Below the pieces are notes generated by a model, which saw only the letters and a list, made by a program, of their open reading frames with translations, ran no database searches and was not told where the DNA came from. The position numbers and the translations under genes are program-made. Positions 34,351-46,305 of a DNA stretch of 64,000 nt are shown piece after piece (positions within the stretch are counted from its first letter, which is position 1; each line of letters begins with the position of its first letter). This DNA comes from Coffea arabica (lineage: Eukaryota; Streptophyta; Magnoliopsida; Gentianales; Rubiaceae), in assembly GCF_036785885.1 (NCBI RefSeq), contig NC_092312.1, forward strand, positions 14,898,001 through 14,962,000. The letters run 5' to 3'.

Positions 34351-34389
34351 CATACTTGAGGACAAGCATGATTTAAGTGTGGGGGGAAT
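34351..34389 (+). promoter_or_regulatory. terminal PPT and hairpin of A
   Basis: CTTG-AGGA-CAAG core (34355-34366; outer pairs continue with one A-C mismatch), then AAGTGTGGGGGGAAT directly before the LTR. Confidence 0.7.
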
Positions 34390-35894
34390 TGATAGGGTAT
34401 TAATTGTTAGTAATTTTATCGTTAATTCTCCTCTTTATTCTTGCCAAATATTGTTTTAATTGTCAATATATATTTATATTTGGTATTTGGATATAATTTC
34501 AGAAATTGGAGCAGAAACCTCTTGAGAAGATTATTGTGAAGCTTTACACAATTCTGGTGCAAACCAACGAGAAAGAATGGAATTGCATTTGGGAATTCAA
34601 TTTGGCTAGACAACATATCAAAATTGGTGGGGACCGCAAATAAGTTGTATTGTCTAAAGTGTGCTTTCTTTGCACATTTGTGGTTTTGCTTTCTTGTTAG
34701 TGAACGTGAGCACTTGGTCAAAAAGAGAACCGACAATTGCTTTTATTTGAGTAGAGTGGAATTGATTGTGTAGAGAAATGATGACCTCTTTGGTGGACGT
34801 GGGGTGATGTCTCCATTTGGCTGGTTTTTTTATGTATAAAGATATGGGACGTGAAAGGAAGCTATCAGACGAGTTTTAGTTTTCTCTCCAGAGAAGCTCC
34901 GTAGGAGCTTAGAGGTAGTTTTTGGTTTTCAGAGAAGGAGTTCTTCCTTCTCTTGTTGTGTGGTGTGCAACTTTTCTTAAAAGAGTCTACCGAGACTCAA
35001 GTTTCTTCCTAAATTCTTAGTTACTTATTTATGTCTATGAATTCAATTCAATTGCGTGGGAATTTTCTTATGAGGCGTGACTAATTTTCTCCTCTAGTCA
35101 AGGATCAACGCGAAGACGCAGTCCCAAATATCTGTGAGATCTAATTAATTTTACGTGTTCCTTAATTTGTTAATATTTGCATGTTTTCTATTTTAATTTT
35201 CATGGGATTATTTTGTTAATTGGATATCAAGGGCCCGATGTGCAATTTAACTTATTAATCTCTTGTCAAATTAATCAATTAAATCCGTAATTGTTTAGTT
35301 GGGTTAATATTAGTGACAACTAGTATTTTCACATACTAGGGGGACATACAATCTGATTTAAATAACCCTCGTAACGTGTTATTAATTTGGGTTAGGCTTT
35401 TCTAGTTTTTAATGCAATTAGGAAATTAATTCCTACGGTCGTACCTAGGAGTATTTCCTGGTTAGGGGTAATCAATGGTCGTACCTTGGTTATCAATAAA
35501 TTAAGGAAAAGCTGGTCGTTAGAGTTTATCGGCGACTATAACTAACCTGTTAATAAAATTAAGTGAACACCTTCTTTGCATCAATGATCGGATGAATGGA
35601 CTGTGTCTACGTAGTTGTATCCTTGGCTAGAATTTATTTATTATTTATTTAATTGCCATTTACATTCGTATTAATTATTTATTTATTTTTGGTTAAATTG
35701 TTTAATTATTTTTTTAGTTAAATTGTTTAATTATTTATTTTTAGTTTTATCTGATAAAAATCCCCCGTGTCTCGAATTTAAAAAGAATCGAATTTTTCCC
35801 AGTCCCTGTGGATTCGACCCTGCTTACTACTATACACAGAAAATTCATTTTTCTTAAGCAGGTATTTATTATTGCACAGGCACGACACCTGTCA
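34390..35894 (+). repeat. 3' LTR of A
   Basis: 1505 bp, TGATAGGG...ACACCTGTCA. TATAAA at 34835-34840 is a plausible U3 promoter. Overlap with the partial 5' LTR shows about five substitutions and two small indels, near 0.7%. Confidence 0.9.
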
Positions 35895-35966
35895 GTCATA
35901 ACGGAGGGCGAGGTGGAAACGGAGGTGCAAAGCCTGTATGCATCAGAAACTGCGCCAAATTCTGTG
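35895..35966 (-). other. B sequence between ORF3 end and element A
   Basis: Short remainder of the B 3' region, possibly still related to the ORF3 C-terminus; nothing else recognised. Confidence 0.4.
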
Positions 35967-37187
35967 CTATGCGGCGACATTGGCGTCAACGTTGACCATC
36001 CGAGCCTGCATAGTCTGAACCTGCTCCCGGAGTTGTTGCCATTCAGTAGTCCCATGCGGCGGAGGTGGCGCAGAAGAAGATGGCCCAGCTGTGTCCTCGG
36101 CTGAACCAGGAAAGGAGGAGGGCCCTGCCCGGGACGAATAATGCGCACCCGGAGCTCTTAGTGGTCCCGGGGGCGTGAACTGGTAGGAACCATCAGGCAG
36201 GCGCTCGATGACTCCCATCCTCTCCAAGCAGTCTACGTCTAAGAGCTCCATCTCGCACGCCAAATCTAGGTCGTGGGCCTCCAGGTCAAGAACCCCCAAC
36301 TGTATCGCCTAGTGAGTGATATAGGACCCAAGGATAAGGGACTTGTTCTTTTTGGCCAAGACGGTCTTGAACTGTGCGGCCAACCAACACCCCAAGTTAA
36401 CCTTGATATTGTTCTTCATACTCCAGAGGAAGAAGAACTCAGGGCGAGAGAGTATGCCAGAGCTGTCCTTGCGCCCCGGGTAGCTGTAAGCTAAGAACCG
36501 CTGAACATAGCGGGCACTAGGGTCCTTAAGAAAGGAACTCCTAGATCGGGAAGGATCGTAGCGCTCCCTATCGACGGACATGTCCTCCCATACATCATGG
36601 TACCGGGAGAGGAATGGCTCTACGTAATCACAAGCACTCTCTGCATACGCCCTAGTCCCAGCATACTCTCTAGTGATAAACCCAAATGCCCGATTGAATT
36701 GGGTAATGGAGAAATTGAATTCTCGACCCATGAGCCGGAAATGAATGACCTGTGGTGTGTCAACGGTGTATCTCGTAGGTAACTCGAACTCAAAGGTGGA
36801 GTAAAACTCCCTTGTCAGCTCGACAAAGGCGGGGCATAAGATATCGAGATATGAGCGCCACCCGATGGCTGTAAACATCTGCTCGACCTCCTCTCGTATG
36901 CCTAGTCCCATGACGGTTAATTTTTCCCGAGTCTTGCTTGGTGTAATCCGCCGCTCGCAGACCTTAGCATATCGCTCCTGATCAGCGGGTCTAGTGAAGG
37001 TTAGGTGCCCCCCAAAGTGAGCTGGGGTATCTACCTGTGCATTCCTACCCCTACCCAAACGGGTTCGAGCACCAGAAGAAGATGGTAGGTTGGTAGGTGT
37101 ATTCACAGGGATGGAGGCTTGTGGAGGGGGCTGAGAACGAGGGACCCTAGACCTAGAGGATGATTTTGGTCTCACCATTTCTCCCAA
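35967..37187 (-). pseudogene. third ORF of B (env-position protein), one internal stop
   Basis: Start MGEMVRPKSSSRSR at 37187 (the second Met, MVRPKS, may be the real one). About 405 codons with a single amber codon at 36309-36311 after GSYITH. Shares REFYSTFEFE, IHFRLMGREF, PGRKDSSG, FFFLWSM, LERMGVI and QFTPPG blocks with D. The C-terminus is Pro/Ser-rich then coiled-coil-like (EWQQLREQVQTMQARMVNVD). No signal peptide or transmembrane segment seen. Element C is inserted 26 bp upstream of the ATG, which would cut it from its leader. Confidence 0.75.
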
Positions 37188-37208
37188 CAGTCAGCTCAAA
37201 ATTACAGA

Positions 37209-37213
37209 AACTC
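37209..37213. repeat. target-site duplication of element C, left
   Basis: aactc, matching 50730-50734. Confidence 0.95.
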
Positions 37214-39132
37214 TGATAAGAGTTTATTTTACGTATTTTTAAGTGCATTTTATTAGTTAATTTTGAGTTGATTATCTAGTTTTATACATAAAATAAAGAG
37301 GTTTTTGGTAAAATTATATATTTTTGGTAAAAGTGGATAATATTGCATTTTTAGTGATTTTTATGATAAAAACTTCATTTTTATGCAGGAATGATGATTC
37401 AATCACCAAAGGATGTCAAATGAGATGAAAAATAGAAAGTTGGTGATGAATTCAAGTGGTAACAAGAAGAATGAAGTGAAAAACGTTCAAGTGAGGAAAT
37501 GCAAGACAAATCAGTTTTGACACTTTTCAGTATTTCGACTATATCTGGAGCTACACTGATCAGATTGAGGTGATCTTTATACCATTTTAAAGCTAAGAAA
37601 GAGACCTACAATTCGTATGAAGACATCGAAATCCAATTCTGCCATTTTCATGGACAAAAAGTCGGAATACAGAAGCTGCACTCTGTGGTCGAAACTGGAA
37701 ACAAAGGTTTGACCAGGTGATAGTATTTCGACCATATCTCAGGCTGCACAACTCCGATCTGGATGATTTTTAGAGTATTGGAAAGCTAACTCAAAGGGTT
37801 ACAACTTTGGTGTTTTGCACAAAAGCCAGTTCGGCCTTTATGATAGAGAAAATCGCAGATGAAGTAAGGCCAAAGTGAATACGCGAGTACACAAAACGTG
37901 ACTTGTAACCGCGTTTTGTGTAGGCGCGTTTTCTGGCCGTAATTCTGCAATTTGCTCAGTCAATTCTCTTATGTTCAAACTACTTTCCAGCTACAATCTG
38001 CAAGAGAATTCGGTGCACATGTCTCAGAAGACAAAAGGGCAATAAAGATGGCTTATTTTCAAGTCAAAAATATTGGTTTTTGACTATGCTAACAAAGTGG
38101 AGATTTGGGAATCAAAGGTTAGAATTTGACTTGGAAAAATAGAGCCTTTGAGTAGTTTTTATGCTAAGACATTGAGAGAGGTCTGGAGAGCCATACGTAG
38201 CTTAGCTTCTTACAGAAAAACATATTCTCTCTAGCTAGGTACTTGCAAGGGGCAATTGAGGTTTCATCTTGTAATCATCTAAGTTCAAGACAAAGGAGAT
38301 TTTTGGAAGGCTTCACCATATCTTGGCTAAGACTTTCTTTACTCTTTTTGTATTTGTAATTCATGATGATTTGCATTAATGAAGTTCTGAGTGTTTCATC
38401 ATTCATGAGTAGCTAATTTCCTTAATCTAGGGAGTAGATGAAGCTTATGGTCAAGTGATATGAAGTGATTGTGATTTATACTTGTTATATCTTGTATATA
38501 TTAACCTATCTACTTGTGTATGTTGGATTACTTGTTGTTGTTTGATCACCAATAGCAGGTTTGTAGTTGTTTTTACTCATTGAGAAATGGTAAAAATAAT
38601 GGAATGACATAAGTAGAGCTTGAGTAGTATATTCATGAGAATAGAAATACATTCAAGTGGATGAAATCTACATTTCCTGTGTGCACAAAACAGAATTAGT
38701 ATTTACCAAGAGATTAGGGAAAACTAATCTGTTTTAACCCATTATTATCATGAGAATGTGATTTTGGTATTATTGGAAATGAATCCTTGGTTAAACAAGA
38801 GTAGTAACAAGTGTTAAATTCATTCGTTTTAGATCTTTTGTATTATATGTGGAATCTACATCCCTAGATCTTAATACTTAGTGAATTCTACTCCTATTGT
38901 GAATTGCATTTATCTAGCTAAGAATTTTTGTAGTTGAATTAAATTCTGAATTTTCTGCTCAAATTTATTGTGAGTCTAAATAATAGAGTAAATTAGTATC
39001 TAATAATTGTTCTAATTGCTCCTCGTGGGATCGACCCGATACATACCCAATACTACGCTTTTGGCCTGTATACTTGCAGAAAAAACGGGTATAATTCGGA
39101 ATTAAACTTGCATTGACACAAAAATTCCGTCA
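37214..39132 (+). repeat. 5' LTR of C
   Basis: TGATAAGAG...CCGTCA, 1919 bp. Contains a small group of GCGTTTT/ACGCG motifs (about 37885-37940) of the type that is dense upstream of ORF3. Confidence 0.95.
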
Positions 39133-39138
39133 AGTTTT

Positions 39139-39156
39139 TGGCGCCGTTGCCGGGGA
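39139..39156 (+). promoter_or_regulatory. primer-binding site of C
   Basis: TGGCGCCGTTGCCGGGGA, tRNA-Asp type, six bases after the LTR. Confidence 0.9.
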
Positions 39157-39298
39157 GCGGCAATATTAGAGCCTAATCAACTCTATTAATTTAGACAGAT
39201 TTATTTTTATTAGTTGAGCTGATTATATTTAATCTTATATTGTAATCAGTTTTTGACAATTGAAATTGCATAATATCTCTTATTTCTGTTTGTAGTGT

Positions 39299-40372
39299 AT
39301 GCACCGGGCGTCTCGAGAAGTTACACCTTTCGATCCAGAAATTGAGAGGACACTACGTAGGCAAAGGAGGCATCCACTACAGCAAGAAGAACAAGAGATT
39401 TGGCAACCTTTAGAGGAAATCTCAATAGAGCTACCATTTGAGAAAGAGATGGCCGAAAACGAAGCAAATAGGCGAGTTCTACGAGATTTTGCTCTACCGG
39501 GAACACAAGGATCTCAAACAAGTATAGTAAGGCCTACGGTAAATGCTAACAATTTTGAGATTAAACCATCACTTATCCAAATGGTTCAACAATCTCAATT
39601 TGGAGGTAATGCAGTAGAAGATCCTAATACACACTTAGCTACATTCTTGGAAATTTGTGATACAATTAAAATGAATGGAGTTAGTGATGATGCTATAAGG
39701 CTAAGATTGTTCCTATTTTCATTGAGAGATAAGGCCAAACTTTGGCTACACTCTCATGCTCCTAATACTTTCACCGGATGGGATGATTTATCAAGAGTAT
39801 TCTTAAATAAGTATTTTCCACCAGGTAAGACTGCTAAGCTAAGAATGGATATCACTAGTTTTAGCCAAATGGAAGGTGAATCATTATATGAGGCATGGGA
39901 AAGGTTTAGAGATTTGCTTCGGAAATGTCCACATCATGGACTGCCGGAGTGGTTAATCATACAAACCTTCTATAATGGTTTAGTTTTTTCTACTAAAACT
40001 ATAATCGATGCAGCTGCAGGTGGAGCTTTAATGGGTAAATCACCCCAAGAAGCTCATAATTTGATAGAAGAAATGGCAGCAAATAACTACCAATGGGCCA
40101 ATGAGAGAGGTAATACAAGATGTCACGCAGGTATGATAGAAATGGACACTCTCAATATGCTGAGTGCTCAAATGAATAATGTGATGAAGTTGCTAAATAG
40201 ACAAGGTGGAGTTGGTCCAAGTTCATCTAATGCACATGCAGCATGTTGTTCTATATGTGGAGGTGAACATGATACTAATGAATGTGTTGATTCTGAGCAG
40301 GTACAATTCGTCAATAATTACAATCGTAATGCTCAAAATAACCCCTACTCGAATACTTACAATCCGGGGTAG
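39299..40372 (+). CDS. gag: gag of C
   Basis: 357 residues from MHRASREVTPFDPEIERT. Gag core around residues 80-230 (DKAKLWLHSHAP, YFPPGKTAKLRMDI, ESLYEAWERF); knuckle CCSICGGEHDTNEC near residue 316, spaced C-x2-C-x3-H-x4-C, one residue shorter than in A, B and D. Ends at TAG 40370-40372, where A, B and D have Trp in the NPGWR block; the frame continues into pol. The ATG follows TTTCTGTTTGTAG, a 3'-splice-like tract. The amber codon is either a recent TGG to TAG change or a readthrough site. Confidence 0.9.
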   Translation: MHRASREVTPFDPEIERTLRRQRRHPLQQEEQEIWQPLEEISIELPFEKEMAENEANRRVLRDFALPGTQGSQTSIVRPTVNANNFEIKPSLIQMVQQSQFGGNAVEDPNTHLATFLEICDTIKMNGVSDDAIRLRLFLFSLRDKAKLWLHSHAPNTFTGWDDLSRVFLNKYFPPGKTAKLRMDITSFSQMEGESLYEAWERFRDLLRKCPHHGLPEWLIIQTFYNGLVFSTKTIIDAAAGGALMGKSPQEAHNLIEEMAANNYQWANERGNTRCHAGMIEMDTLNMLSAQMNNVMKLLNRQGGVGPSSSNAHAACCSICGGEHDTNECVDSEQVQFVNNYNRNAQNNPYSNTYNPG

Positions 40373-40483
40373 AGAAATCATCCAAACTTTGGATGGAAGG
40401 ATCAAGGGAATCAACCAAGGCCAGCCAATCCACCGGGATTTCAATCAAGACAACAACAAGCTGAAACTAAACCTGGTTGGGAG

Positions 40484-43400
40484 ATGGCAGTGGAAAAGCT
40501 CGCAAAAGTTACTTCAGACAGATTTGAGCGAGTAGAAGGAAGATTGGACCAACTCACTACAATGTACAGGAATGTAGAGGTCCAAATTGGTCAAATTGCT
40601 AGTTCTTTGAATAATCGTAATCAAGGAGAATTACCTAGCAAAACGGAGGTAAATCCTAAGGAGCATGTCAAAGCCATTACTCTTCGTAGTGGTAAGCAAT
40701 TAGAAGATCCTCCAATGATGGAAGTTGAGAAAGATGAGAATGAAAAACAAGAAAAGCAGAGGAACCAAGAGGCGATAGTGGAAGAAAATAGCCGGGAGAA
40801 ATCAAGAGAAAATCAACCATCATCTTCCGCTACCATTCCAATACCTCTTGCGGTTCCATTTCCTCAAAGATTAAAGCAAAATAAGTTTGATAAAGATTTT
40901 GAAAAATTTGTTAAACTTTTCAAACAATTGCACATTAACATTCCTTTTGCTGATGCTATTTTGCAGATTCCGTCTTATGCGAAATTTTTCAAGGAAATCA
41001 TGACTAGAAAAAGAAAGTTGGAAGACTGCGAAACAATAGCATTAACGGAGGAATGTAGTGCAATTATTCAAAACAAGCTACCACCGAAGTTGAAGGATCC
41101 GGGGAGTTTTTCTATACCTTGCACCATAGGTAACGTTGATTTTTCTAAGGCATTGTGTGATCTTGGTGCTAGTGTATCATTAATACCTTTAACGGTGGCT
41201 AGACAATTGGGTTTGCATGAGCTTAAACGCACTAATATTACTTTGCAACTAGCGGATCGGTCTATTAGATATCCATTGGGAGTGTTGGAGAATGTATTGA
41301 TAAAAGTTCAAAAATTTATCATTCCAGTGGATTTTGTGGTATTAGATATGGAAGAAGATGTATCTATGCCAATTATTCTTGGTAGACCATTTTTAGCTAC
41401 TGCAGGTACTATTATTGATGTTAAAAATGGCAAGTTGAAGTTTCAAGTAGGTGAAGAAGAGGTAGAGTTTAATTTGCATGAAATGGGAAAATACCCTTCT
41501 TTTACCGATCATGCTTATTCTATTGGCACAATTGATAAACTAACCCAAGAGATGAGTCAAGTCAACTTTGACTTAGATCCTCTTGAGTATTGTTTAATGA
41601 GTTTAGGTAAGCAAGAAGATGTTTGTGAAGAAATTGAAGAATTGGCCAAGTACTTGGATTTTCAAGCACCTTATAAAAGGGGAAATTTGTATGAAAGTCT
41701 TGGCCAAAGAAAAGGGTTTTCACAACCTTCAGAAATTGAACCTCCAAAGTTAGAGCTCAAGCCACTTCCGACTCATCTAAGGTATGAATTTCTTGGAGAA
41801 AATAAAACTTTACCTGTAATTGTTAGTGCTGACCTTGATGATGAGCAGTGTGCAAAATTGTTAAGAGTTCTAAGAAGGCGTAAGAAGGCAATTGGATGGA
41901 CAATTTCAGACATTAAGGGTATAAGTTCTTCTATATGCATGCATCGCATTCTATTGGAGGACGGTTGCAAACCAGTGGTGGAAACACAAAGAAGACTCAA
42001 TCCAAACATGAAAGAGGTGGTAAGAAATGAAATTCTTAAATGGCTTGACGCAGGTATAGTTTTTCCTATCTCCGATAGTGTTTGGATTAGTCCAATTCAT
42101 GTGGTACCAAAGAAAGGTGGAATGACTACAATCGTGGGTAAAAATGATGAATTAATTCCATCTAGACTTGTGGTAGGGTGGAGAGTGTGTATTGATTATC
42201 GTAAGTTAAATACGGTAACAAGAAAAGATCACTTTCCCCTACCATTTCTTGATCAATTATTGGAGCGAATAGCTGGATATGAATTTTACTGTTTTTTTGA
42301 TGGTTTTTCAGGATATAATCAAATAGCTATAGCTCCAGAGGATCAAGAGAAGACTACATTTACATGTCCTTATGGCACTTTTGCCTTTAGAAGAATGCCA
42401 TTTGGTTTATGCAATGCTCCTGCAACTTTTCAACGATGCATGATGGCTATTTTTTCTGATTATATTGAGAAAATTATGGAGATATTTATGGATGATTTTT
42501 CTGTGTATGGTTCATCTTTTGACCATTGTCTTCATAATTTGGAATTAATTTTGCAGAGATGCGAGGAAACAAATCTTGTGCTGAATTGGGAGAAATGTCA
42601 TTTTATGGTAAAAGAAGGAATTGTCTTAGGACACAAGATTTCCTCCAAGGGAATTGAGGTGGATCAAGCCAAAATAGAAGTTATCGAAAAATTGCCACCC
42701 CCAAACAATGTCAAGGGGATAAGGAGTTTTTTAGGACATGCTGGCTTTTATAGACGTTTTATTAAAGATTTTTCTAAAATAGTAAAGCCATTATGTGACT
42801 TATTATGTAAAGATACCCCTTTTCAATTTGATGACAATTGTTTGGTTGCATTTGAAAGGTTGAAGAAGGAATTGATTACGGCCCCAATTATAACTTCGCC
42901 CGATTGGTCACTACCATTTGAATTGATGTGTGATGCAAGTGATTATGCGGTTGGAGCAGTTTTGGGACAAAAGAAGGAAGGACGGTTGCACGTCATTTAC
43001 TATGCTAGCAAGTTGCTAAATGAGGCACAACTCAATTATGCAACTACAGAAAAAGAGCTATTGGCAGTGATATTTGCTTTGGATAAATTTAGATTTTATT
43101 TAGTAGGATCTAAAGTTATTATATATACGGACCATGCAGCTCTTAAATATTTGTTACATAAAAAAGATGCAAAACCAAGACTAATTCGGTGGATTCTTTT
43201 ATTGCAGGAATTTGATGTGGAAATAAAAGACAAAAAGGGAACGGAGAATCTAGTAGCGGATCATCTATCACGCCTAGAATATATTCCAATCAAGGATCAA
43301 GTTCCTATTCAAGAGAATTTCCCGGATGAGTTTGTCCTAGCAATTATCAATTCTCCATGGTATGCTGATATTGCTAATTTTTTGGTAAGTGGAGAGATTC

Positions 43401-44647
43401 CAAGGGGAATTAATTACCATCAAAAGAAGAAATTCTTACATGATGTCAAAAGTTACTTTTGGGAGGAACCATTGCTGTATAAGCATTGTGCCGATGGTAT
43501 GGTACGTAGATGTATTCCCGAAAATGAGGTACATAATATTTTATATCATTGTCATAACCTTGAAACAGGTGGTCATTTTAGCACTTCAAAAACTGTGGCA
43601 AAGGTATGGCAATCAGGGTTTTATTGGCCAACTATGTACCGAGATGTTCGGGAATATGTTAAAAGTTGTGATGCATGCCAAAGAACAGGAAATATATCTC
43701 GAAAGAATGAAATGCCCCTAACTACCTTCTTAGAAGTTGAATTATTTGATATATGGGGTATAGACTTTATGGGACCATTTCCTAGTTCTTTTAATAATAA
43801 GTACATCTTAGTAGCAGTGGATTATGTTTCTAAATGGGTAGAAACAATCGCTTCACCTACTAATGACTCTAAGATTGTACTTAGATTCCTTAAAAAGAAT
43901 ATTTTCAGTAGATTTGGTATACCTAAGGCCATAATAAGTGATGAAGGAAAACATTTTTGTAACAAACAACTGGATTCCTTATTGTTTAAATATGGCTGTA
44001 GGCACAAGACATCACTCCCGTACCATCCTCAAGCCAATGGACAAGCGGAGCTAGCTAATCGTGAGATAAAGCTCATTTTGGAGAAAACTGTGAATAAATC
44101 CCGCAAGGATTGGGCTACAAAGGTAGATGACACACTATGGGCTTACCGAACGGCATTTAAGACTCCTTTAGGGATGTCGCCATATCGTTTAGTCTATGGA
44201 AAATCTTGTCACTTACCTGTAGAGATTGAATATAAAGCTTATTGGGCTATTAAAGCAATTAATATGGATTTTAATCTTGCAGGTGGAAGGAGATTACTTG
44301 AGCTGAGTGAATTGGAGGAACACCGGTTACATGCATACGAAAATGCCAAAATTTATAAAGAAAAGATCAAATATTGGCATGACAAGCACATTATTCCTAA
44401 ACAATTTCAGGTAGGGCAAAAAGTGCTTTTATTCAATTCACGCCTGAGGTTATTTCCAGGAAAATTGAAGTCAAGGTGGTCCGGACCATTTGAAGTCACT
44501 CAAGTATTTCCCTATGGAGCGGTTGAAGTGGCAAATTCAAGAAATGAAAGGTTTAAGGTCAATGGACAACGATTGAAACCCTACTTGGCAGGTGAAATCG
44601 TACCCAAGGGGCTTATATGTCTTTTGGGCGAACTCTCTTCAATTTAA
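40484..44647 (+). CDS. pol: pol of C (protease, RT, RNase H, integrase)
   Basis: Uninterrupted ORF of 1387 codons in the gag frame; the first Met is probably not the native start, since the gag frame is open from just after the amber codon. Retropepsin [10 protein letters not shown] near residue 225; RT with [12 protein letters not shown] and FMDDFSVYG near 669; RNase [14 protein letters not shown] near 812; integrase H-H-C-C about 1024-1067 (CDACQR); DDE in DFMGPF (1092), SDEGKHF (1153) and QANGQAE (1189); GPFEVTQVF block at the C-terminus. All catalytic motifs are intact. Confidence 0.95.
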   Translation: MAVEKLAKVTSDRFERVEGRLDQLTTMYRNVEVQIGQIASSLNNRNQGELPSKTEVNPKEHVKAITLRSGKQLEDPPMMEVEKDENEKQEKQRNQEAIVEENSREKSRENQPSSSATIPIPLAVPFPQRLKQNKFDKDFEKFVKLFKQLHINIPFADAILQIPSYAKFFKEIMTRKRKLEDCETIALTEECSAIIQNKLPPKLKDPGSFSIPCTIGNVDFSKALCDLGASVSLIPLTVARQLGLHELKRTNITLQLADRSIRYPLGVLENVLIKVQKFIIPVDFVVLDMEEDVSMPIILGRPFLATAGTIIDVKNGKLKFQVGEEEVEFNLHEMGKYPSFTDHAYSIGTIDKLTQEMSQVNFDLDPLEYCLMSLGKQEDVCEEIEELAKYLDFQAPYKRGNLYESLGQRKGFSQPSEIEPPKLELKPLPTHLRYEFLGENKTLPVIVSADLDDEQCAKLLRVLRRRKKAIGWTISDIKGISSSICMHRILLEDGCKPVVETQRRLNPNMKEVVRNEILKWLDAGIVFPISDSVWISPIHVVPKKGGMTTIVGKNDELIPSRLVVGWRVCIDYRKLNTVTRKDHFPLPFLDQLLERIAGYEFYCFFDGFSGYNQIAIAPEDQEKTTFTCPYGTFAFRRMPFGLCNAPATFQRCMMAIFSDYIEKIMEIFMDDFSVYGSSFDHCLHNLELILQRCEETNLVLNWEKCHFMVKEGIVLGHKISSKGIEVDQAKIEVIEKLPPPNNVKGIRSFLGHAGFYRRFIKDFSKIVKPLCDLLCKDTPFQFDDNCLVAFERLKKELITAPIITSPDWSLPFELMCDASDYAVGAVLGQKKEGRLHVIYYASKLLNEAQLNYATTEKELLAVIFALDKFRFYLVGSKVIIYTDHAALKYLLHKKDAKPRLIRWILLLQEFDVEIKDKKGTENLVADHLSRLEYIPIKDQVPIQENFPDEFVLAIINSPWYADIANFLVSGEIPRGINYHQKKKFLHDVKSYFWEEPLLYKHCADGMVRRCIPENEVHNILYHCHNLETGGHFSTSKTVAKVWQSGFYWPTMYRDVREYVKSCDACQRTGNISRKNEMPLTTFLEVELFDIWGIDFMGPFPSSFNNKYILVAVDYVSKWVETIASPTNDSKIVLRFLKKNIFSRFGIPKAIISDEGKHFCNKQLDSLLFKYGCRHKTSLPYHPQANGQAELANREIKLILEKTVNKSRKDWATKVDDTLWAYRTAFKTPLGMSPYRLVYGKSCHLPVEIEYKAYWAIKAINMDFNLAGGRRLLELSELEEHRLHAYENAKIYKEKIKYWHDKHIIPKQFQVGQKVLLFNSRLRLFPGKLKSRWSGPFEVTQVFPYGAVEVANSRNERFKVNGQRLKPYLAGEIVPKGLICLLGELSSI

Positions 44648-45039
44648 GAACCCTAATATGTGAGTCGAGCCAACGACTATAAACAAGAGCGCTAATTGGG
44701 AGGCAACCCAATGTTTATGTTATTTGTGTTAATTTTTTGTGATTTTTAGACTGAAATAAGTGTTTTAGTTAATTTGTTATTTTTGTAATGTAGGGTTGGC
44801 AATTGAAGGCAAGGATGACCAATTGAGTACAAAAAAGGCGAACTTTGATCAAACAACTCAACCCCTCGATTTGCGTTAAAGGTGTTTTTGATTCATTATA
44901 AAGGGGTAAAATGCATGTTTTTAATGTTTTACATTTGTTCCAGTCATTAAAATTGGCAAACAAATGATCTATGATGCATTTTGAGTCATTGGGGTACCAT
45001 TTGTAATTTTTCAAAAGTTGAAATTTCGCTAAAAATCGC
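44648..45039 (+). other. post-pol spacer of C, first part
   Basis: Twin hairpins at 44663-44712; the remainder is AT-rich with no ORF or repeat that I recognise. Confidence 0.5.
44663..44712 (+). promoter_or_regulatory. twin hairpins after pol, element C copy
   Basis: AGTCG-AGCCAA-CGACT (44663-44678) and ATTGGG-AGGCAA-CCCAAT (44695-44712). Stems differ from A but pair fully; loops are identical. Confidence 0.65.
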
Positions 45040-45325
45040 AGCAGAAAACGCGTTTGTCAAGAAAACGCTCTTATAAGTCGCGTTTCACAGAATCGCGTTT
45101 TCAATTCTGCACCTGCAGAAAAGAAAACGCGCCTTCAAAACGCGACCTAAAGTCGCGTTTTAATGGAAGTCGCGTTTTAAAGCCTGAGTAGACTCCCAAA
45201 ACGCGACTTTAAATACGCGACTCAAAGTCGCGTATTACTACCGCGTTTTGATTGCTGCGAGATTTGTGCATAAAACGCGACTTCAAAAACGCGAGTTGAA
45301 GGCGCGTTTTGACTCGCGTGTTCTG
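45040..45325 (+). promoter_or_regulatory. dense AAAACGCG/CGCGTTTT cluster upstream of ORF3 in C
   Basis: Around fifteen copies of the AAAACGCGAC type in both orientations within 290 bp, many extendable to AAGTCGCGTTTT. It ends just before a TATA box. CGCG boxes are known targets of CAMTA-type plant factors; use here is inference. Confidence 0.65.
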
Positions 45326-45329
45326 TGAC

Positions 45330-45339
45330 TAAATATAAG
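45330..45339 (+). promoter_or_regulatory. TATA box for an internal ORF3 transcript (candidate)
   Basis: TAAATATAAG immediately downstream of the CGCG cluster and upstream of a CT-rich leader. Confidence 0.5.
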
Positions 45340-45659
45340 GTGCAGAAACGTGATTTCAGCATTTCTTCTTCCCTTTTCCATTTTTCCAGCCGCGTTTTTC
45401 TTCTTCTCTTCTACCCAACTCACAAATCTTCCATTTTGTTCCATAATCTTGCTAGAAAACATCCACTCAACACCTTTTGAGCTTCATACAACCTTTTTAA
45501 CTGATTAAAATCCAAGAAAAACACCTTAAATTCAGTTTTTGAAGGATTGAAGGTTAGGGTTCTTCAACTCTAATTTCTTCAATTGGAGGTCAATTGGAGG
45601 TTGTTTCATAGGGCTTTTTGCATTTTTAGCATCACCAAACATCCTTCTACGTGATTGAG

Positions 45660-46300
45660 GTAAGTTTCTTCATCAAATCTTTTGATTTTAGAAGTTCATA
45701 TTTTTTATCCTGAGCTATCTGACATCTTTTAATTTCGAAAATTTGATGAGGTTCATGGCTATTTTTGATTTTATTCATGATTATTATGATTGTTTAAGAA
45801 TGTTTAAATGTTTAAATGTAGCAATTTATTGGTTTTCAAGTACTTTAAAATTCACAATTGCTATATTTAGATGAAATTGGAAAAAGGAACTAGGATGTTT
45901 TTGAGCCATTGGTGATGTTAAATTATGGTTAAAAATGGTTAGTTGATGATGTTTAAGCATGCGCATTGTGTATAGTGAGTAATTTGGTTGATTTGGTTAG
46001 TTAATTAGTTTAATTTTTGCCTAAACATGATTATAGCTAAAAGCATATTATTATTTGTAATTCTAAATAGTTATAATCATAATTGTTCCTATTTTCACTA
46101 ATTAAATTATAATTGATACATATCTTGTGTAATTTGGTGATTTTGGGCAACTTTAGGCAGAAAATATGTCTTGTACGATCATTGAATGATTAGAACTTGA
46201 GCAATTGTATTTGAGGTTATTTGGATCATTTTAGGATATTCATTGCCAAATTGTGCATTGTGTCTACATACATGTGGTTAATTGCAAATTTTTCTTTTAG
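45660..46300 (+). other. 5'-UTR intron before ORF3 of C (candidate)
   Basis: Donor GAG|GTAAGTTTC at 45659/45660 and acceptor TTTTTCTTTTAG|GTACTATG at 46300/46301. T-rich throughout, 641 nt. The ORF3 ATG at 46306 lies six bases into the following exon. Confidence 0.65.
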
Positions 46301-46305
46301 GTACT

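Larger units (their letters stand above)
33407..34389 (+). other. 3' untranslated region of A
   Basis: Holds an internal hairpin-PPT module (33459-33493), the paired CUAAAA hairpins (33855-33991), an A-rich tract (34024-34085), a third isolated GCTAACCGGG (about 34238) and the terminal PPT module (34351-34389). No credible ORF. Confidence 0.65.
24856..35894 (+). mobile_element. element A: Athila-like Ty3/gypsy element with rearranged left end
   Basis: Plus-strand element inserted in the 3' UTR of B. From left: a copy of its own post-pol spacer (24856-25908), a 5' LTR lacking its first half (25909-26697), PBS, gag, a complete pol ORF, post-pol spacer, an almost fully deleted ORF3, internal PPT-like module, paired hairpins, PPT and full 3' LTR (34390-35894). 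The right border is clean. The left border lacks the LTR start and a TSD. Confidence 0.85.
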
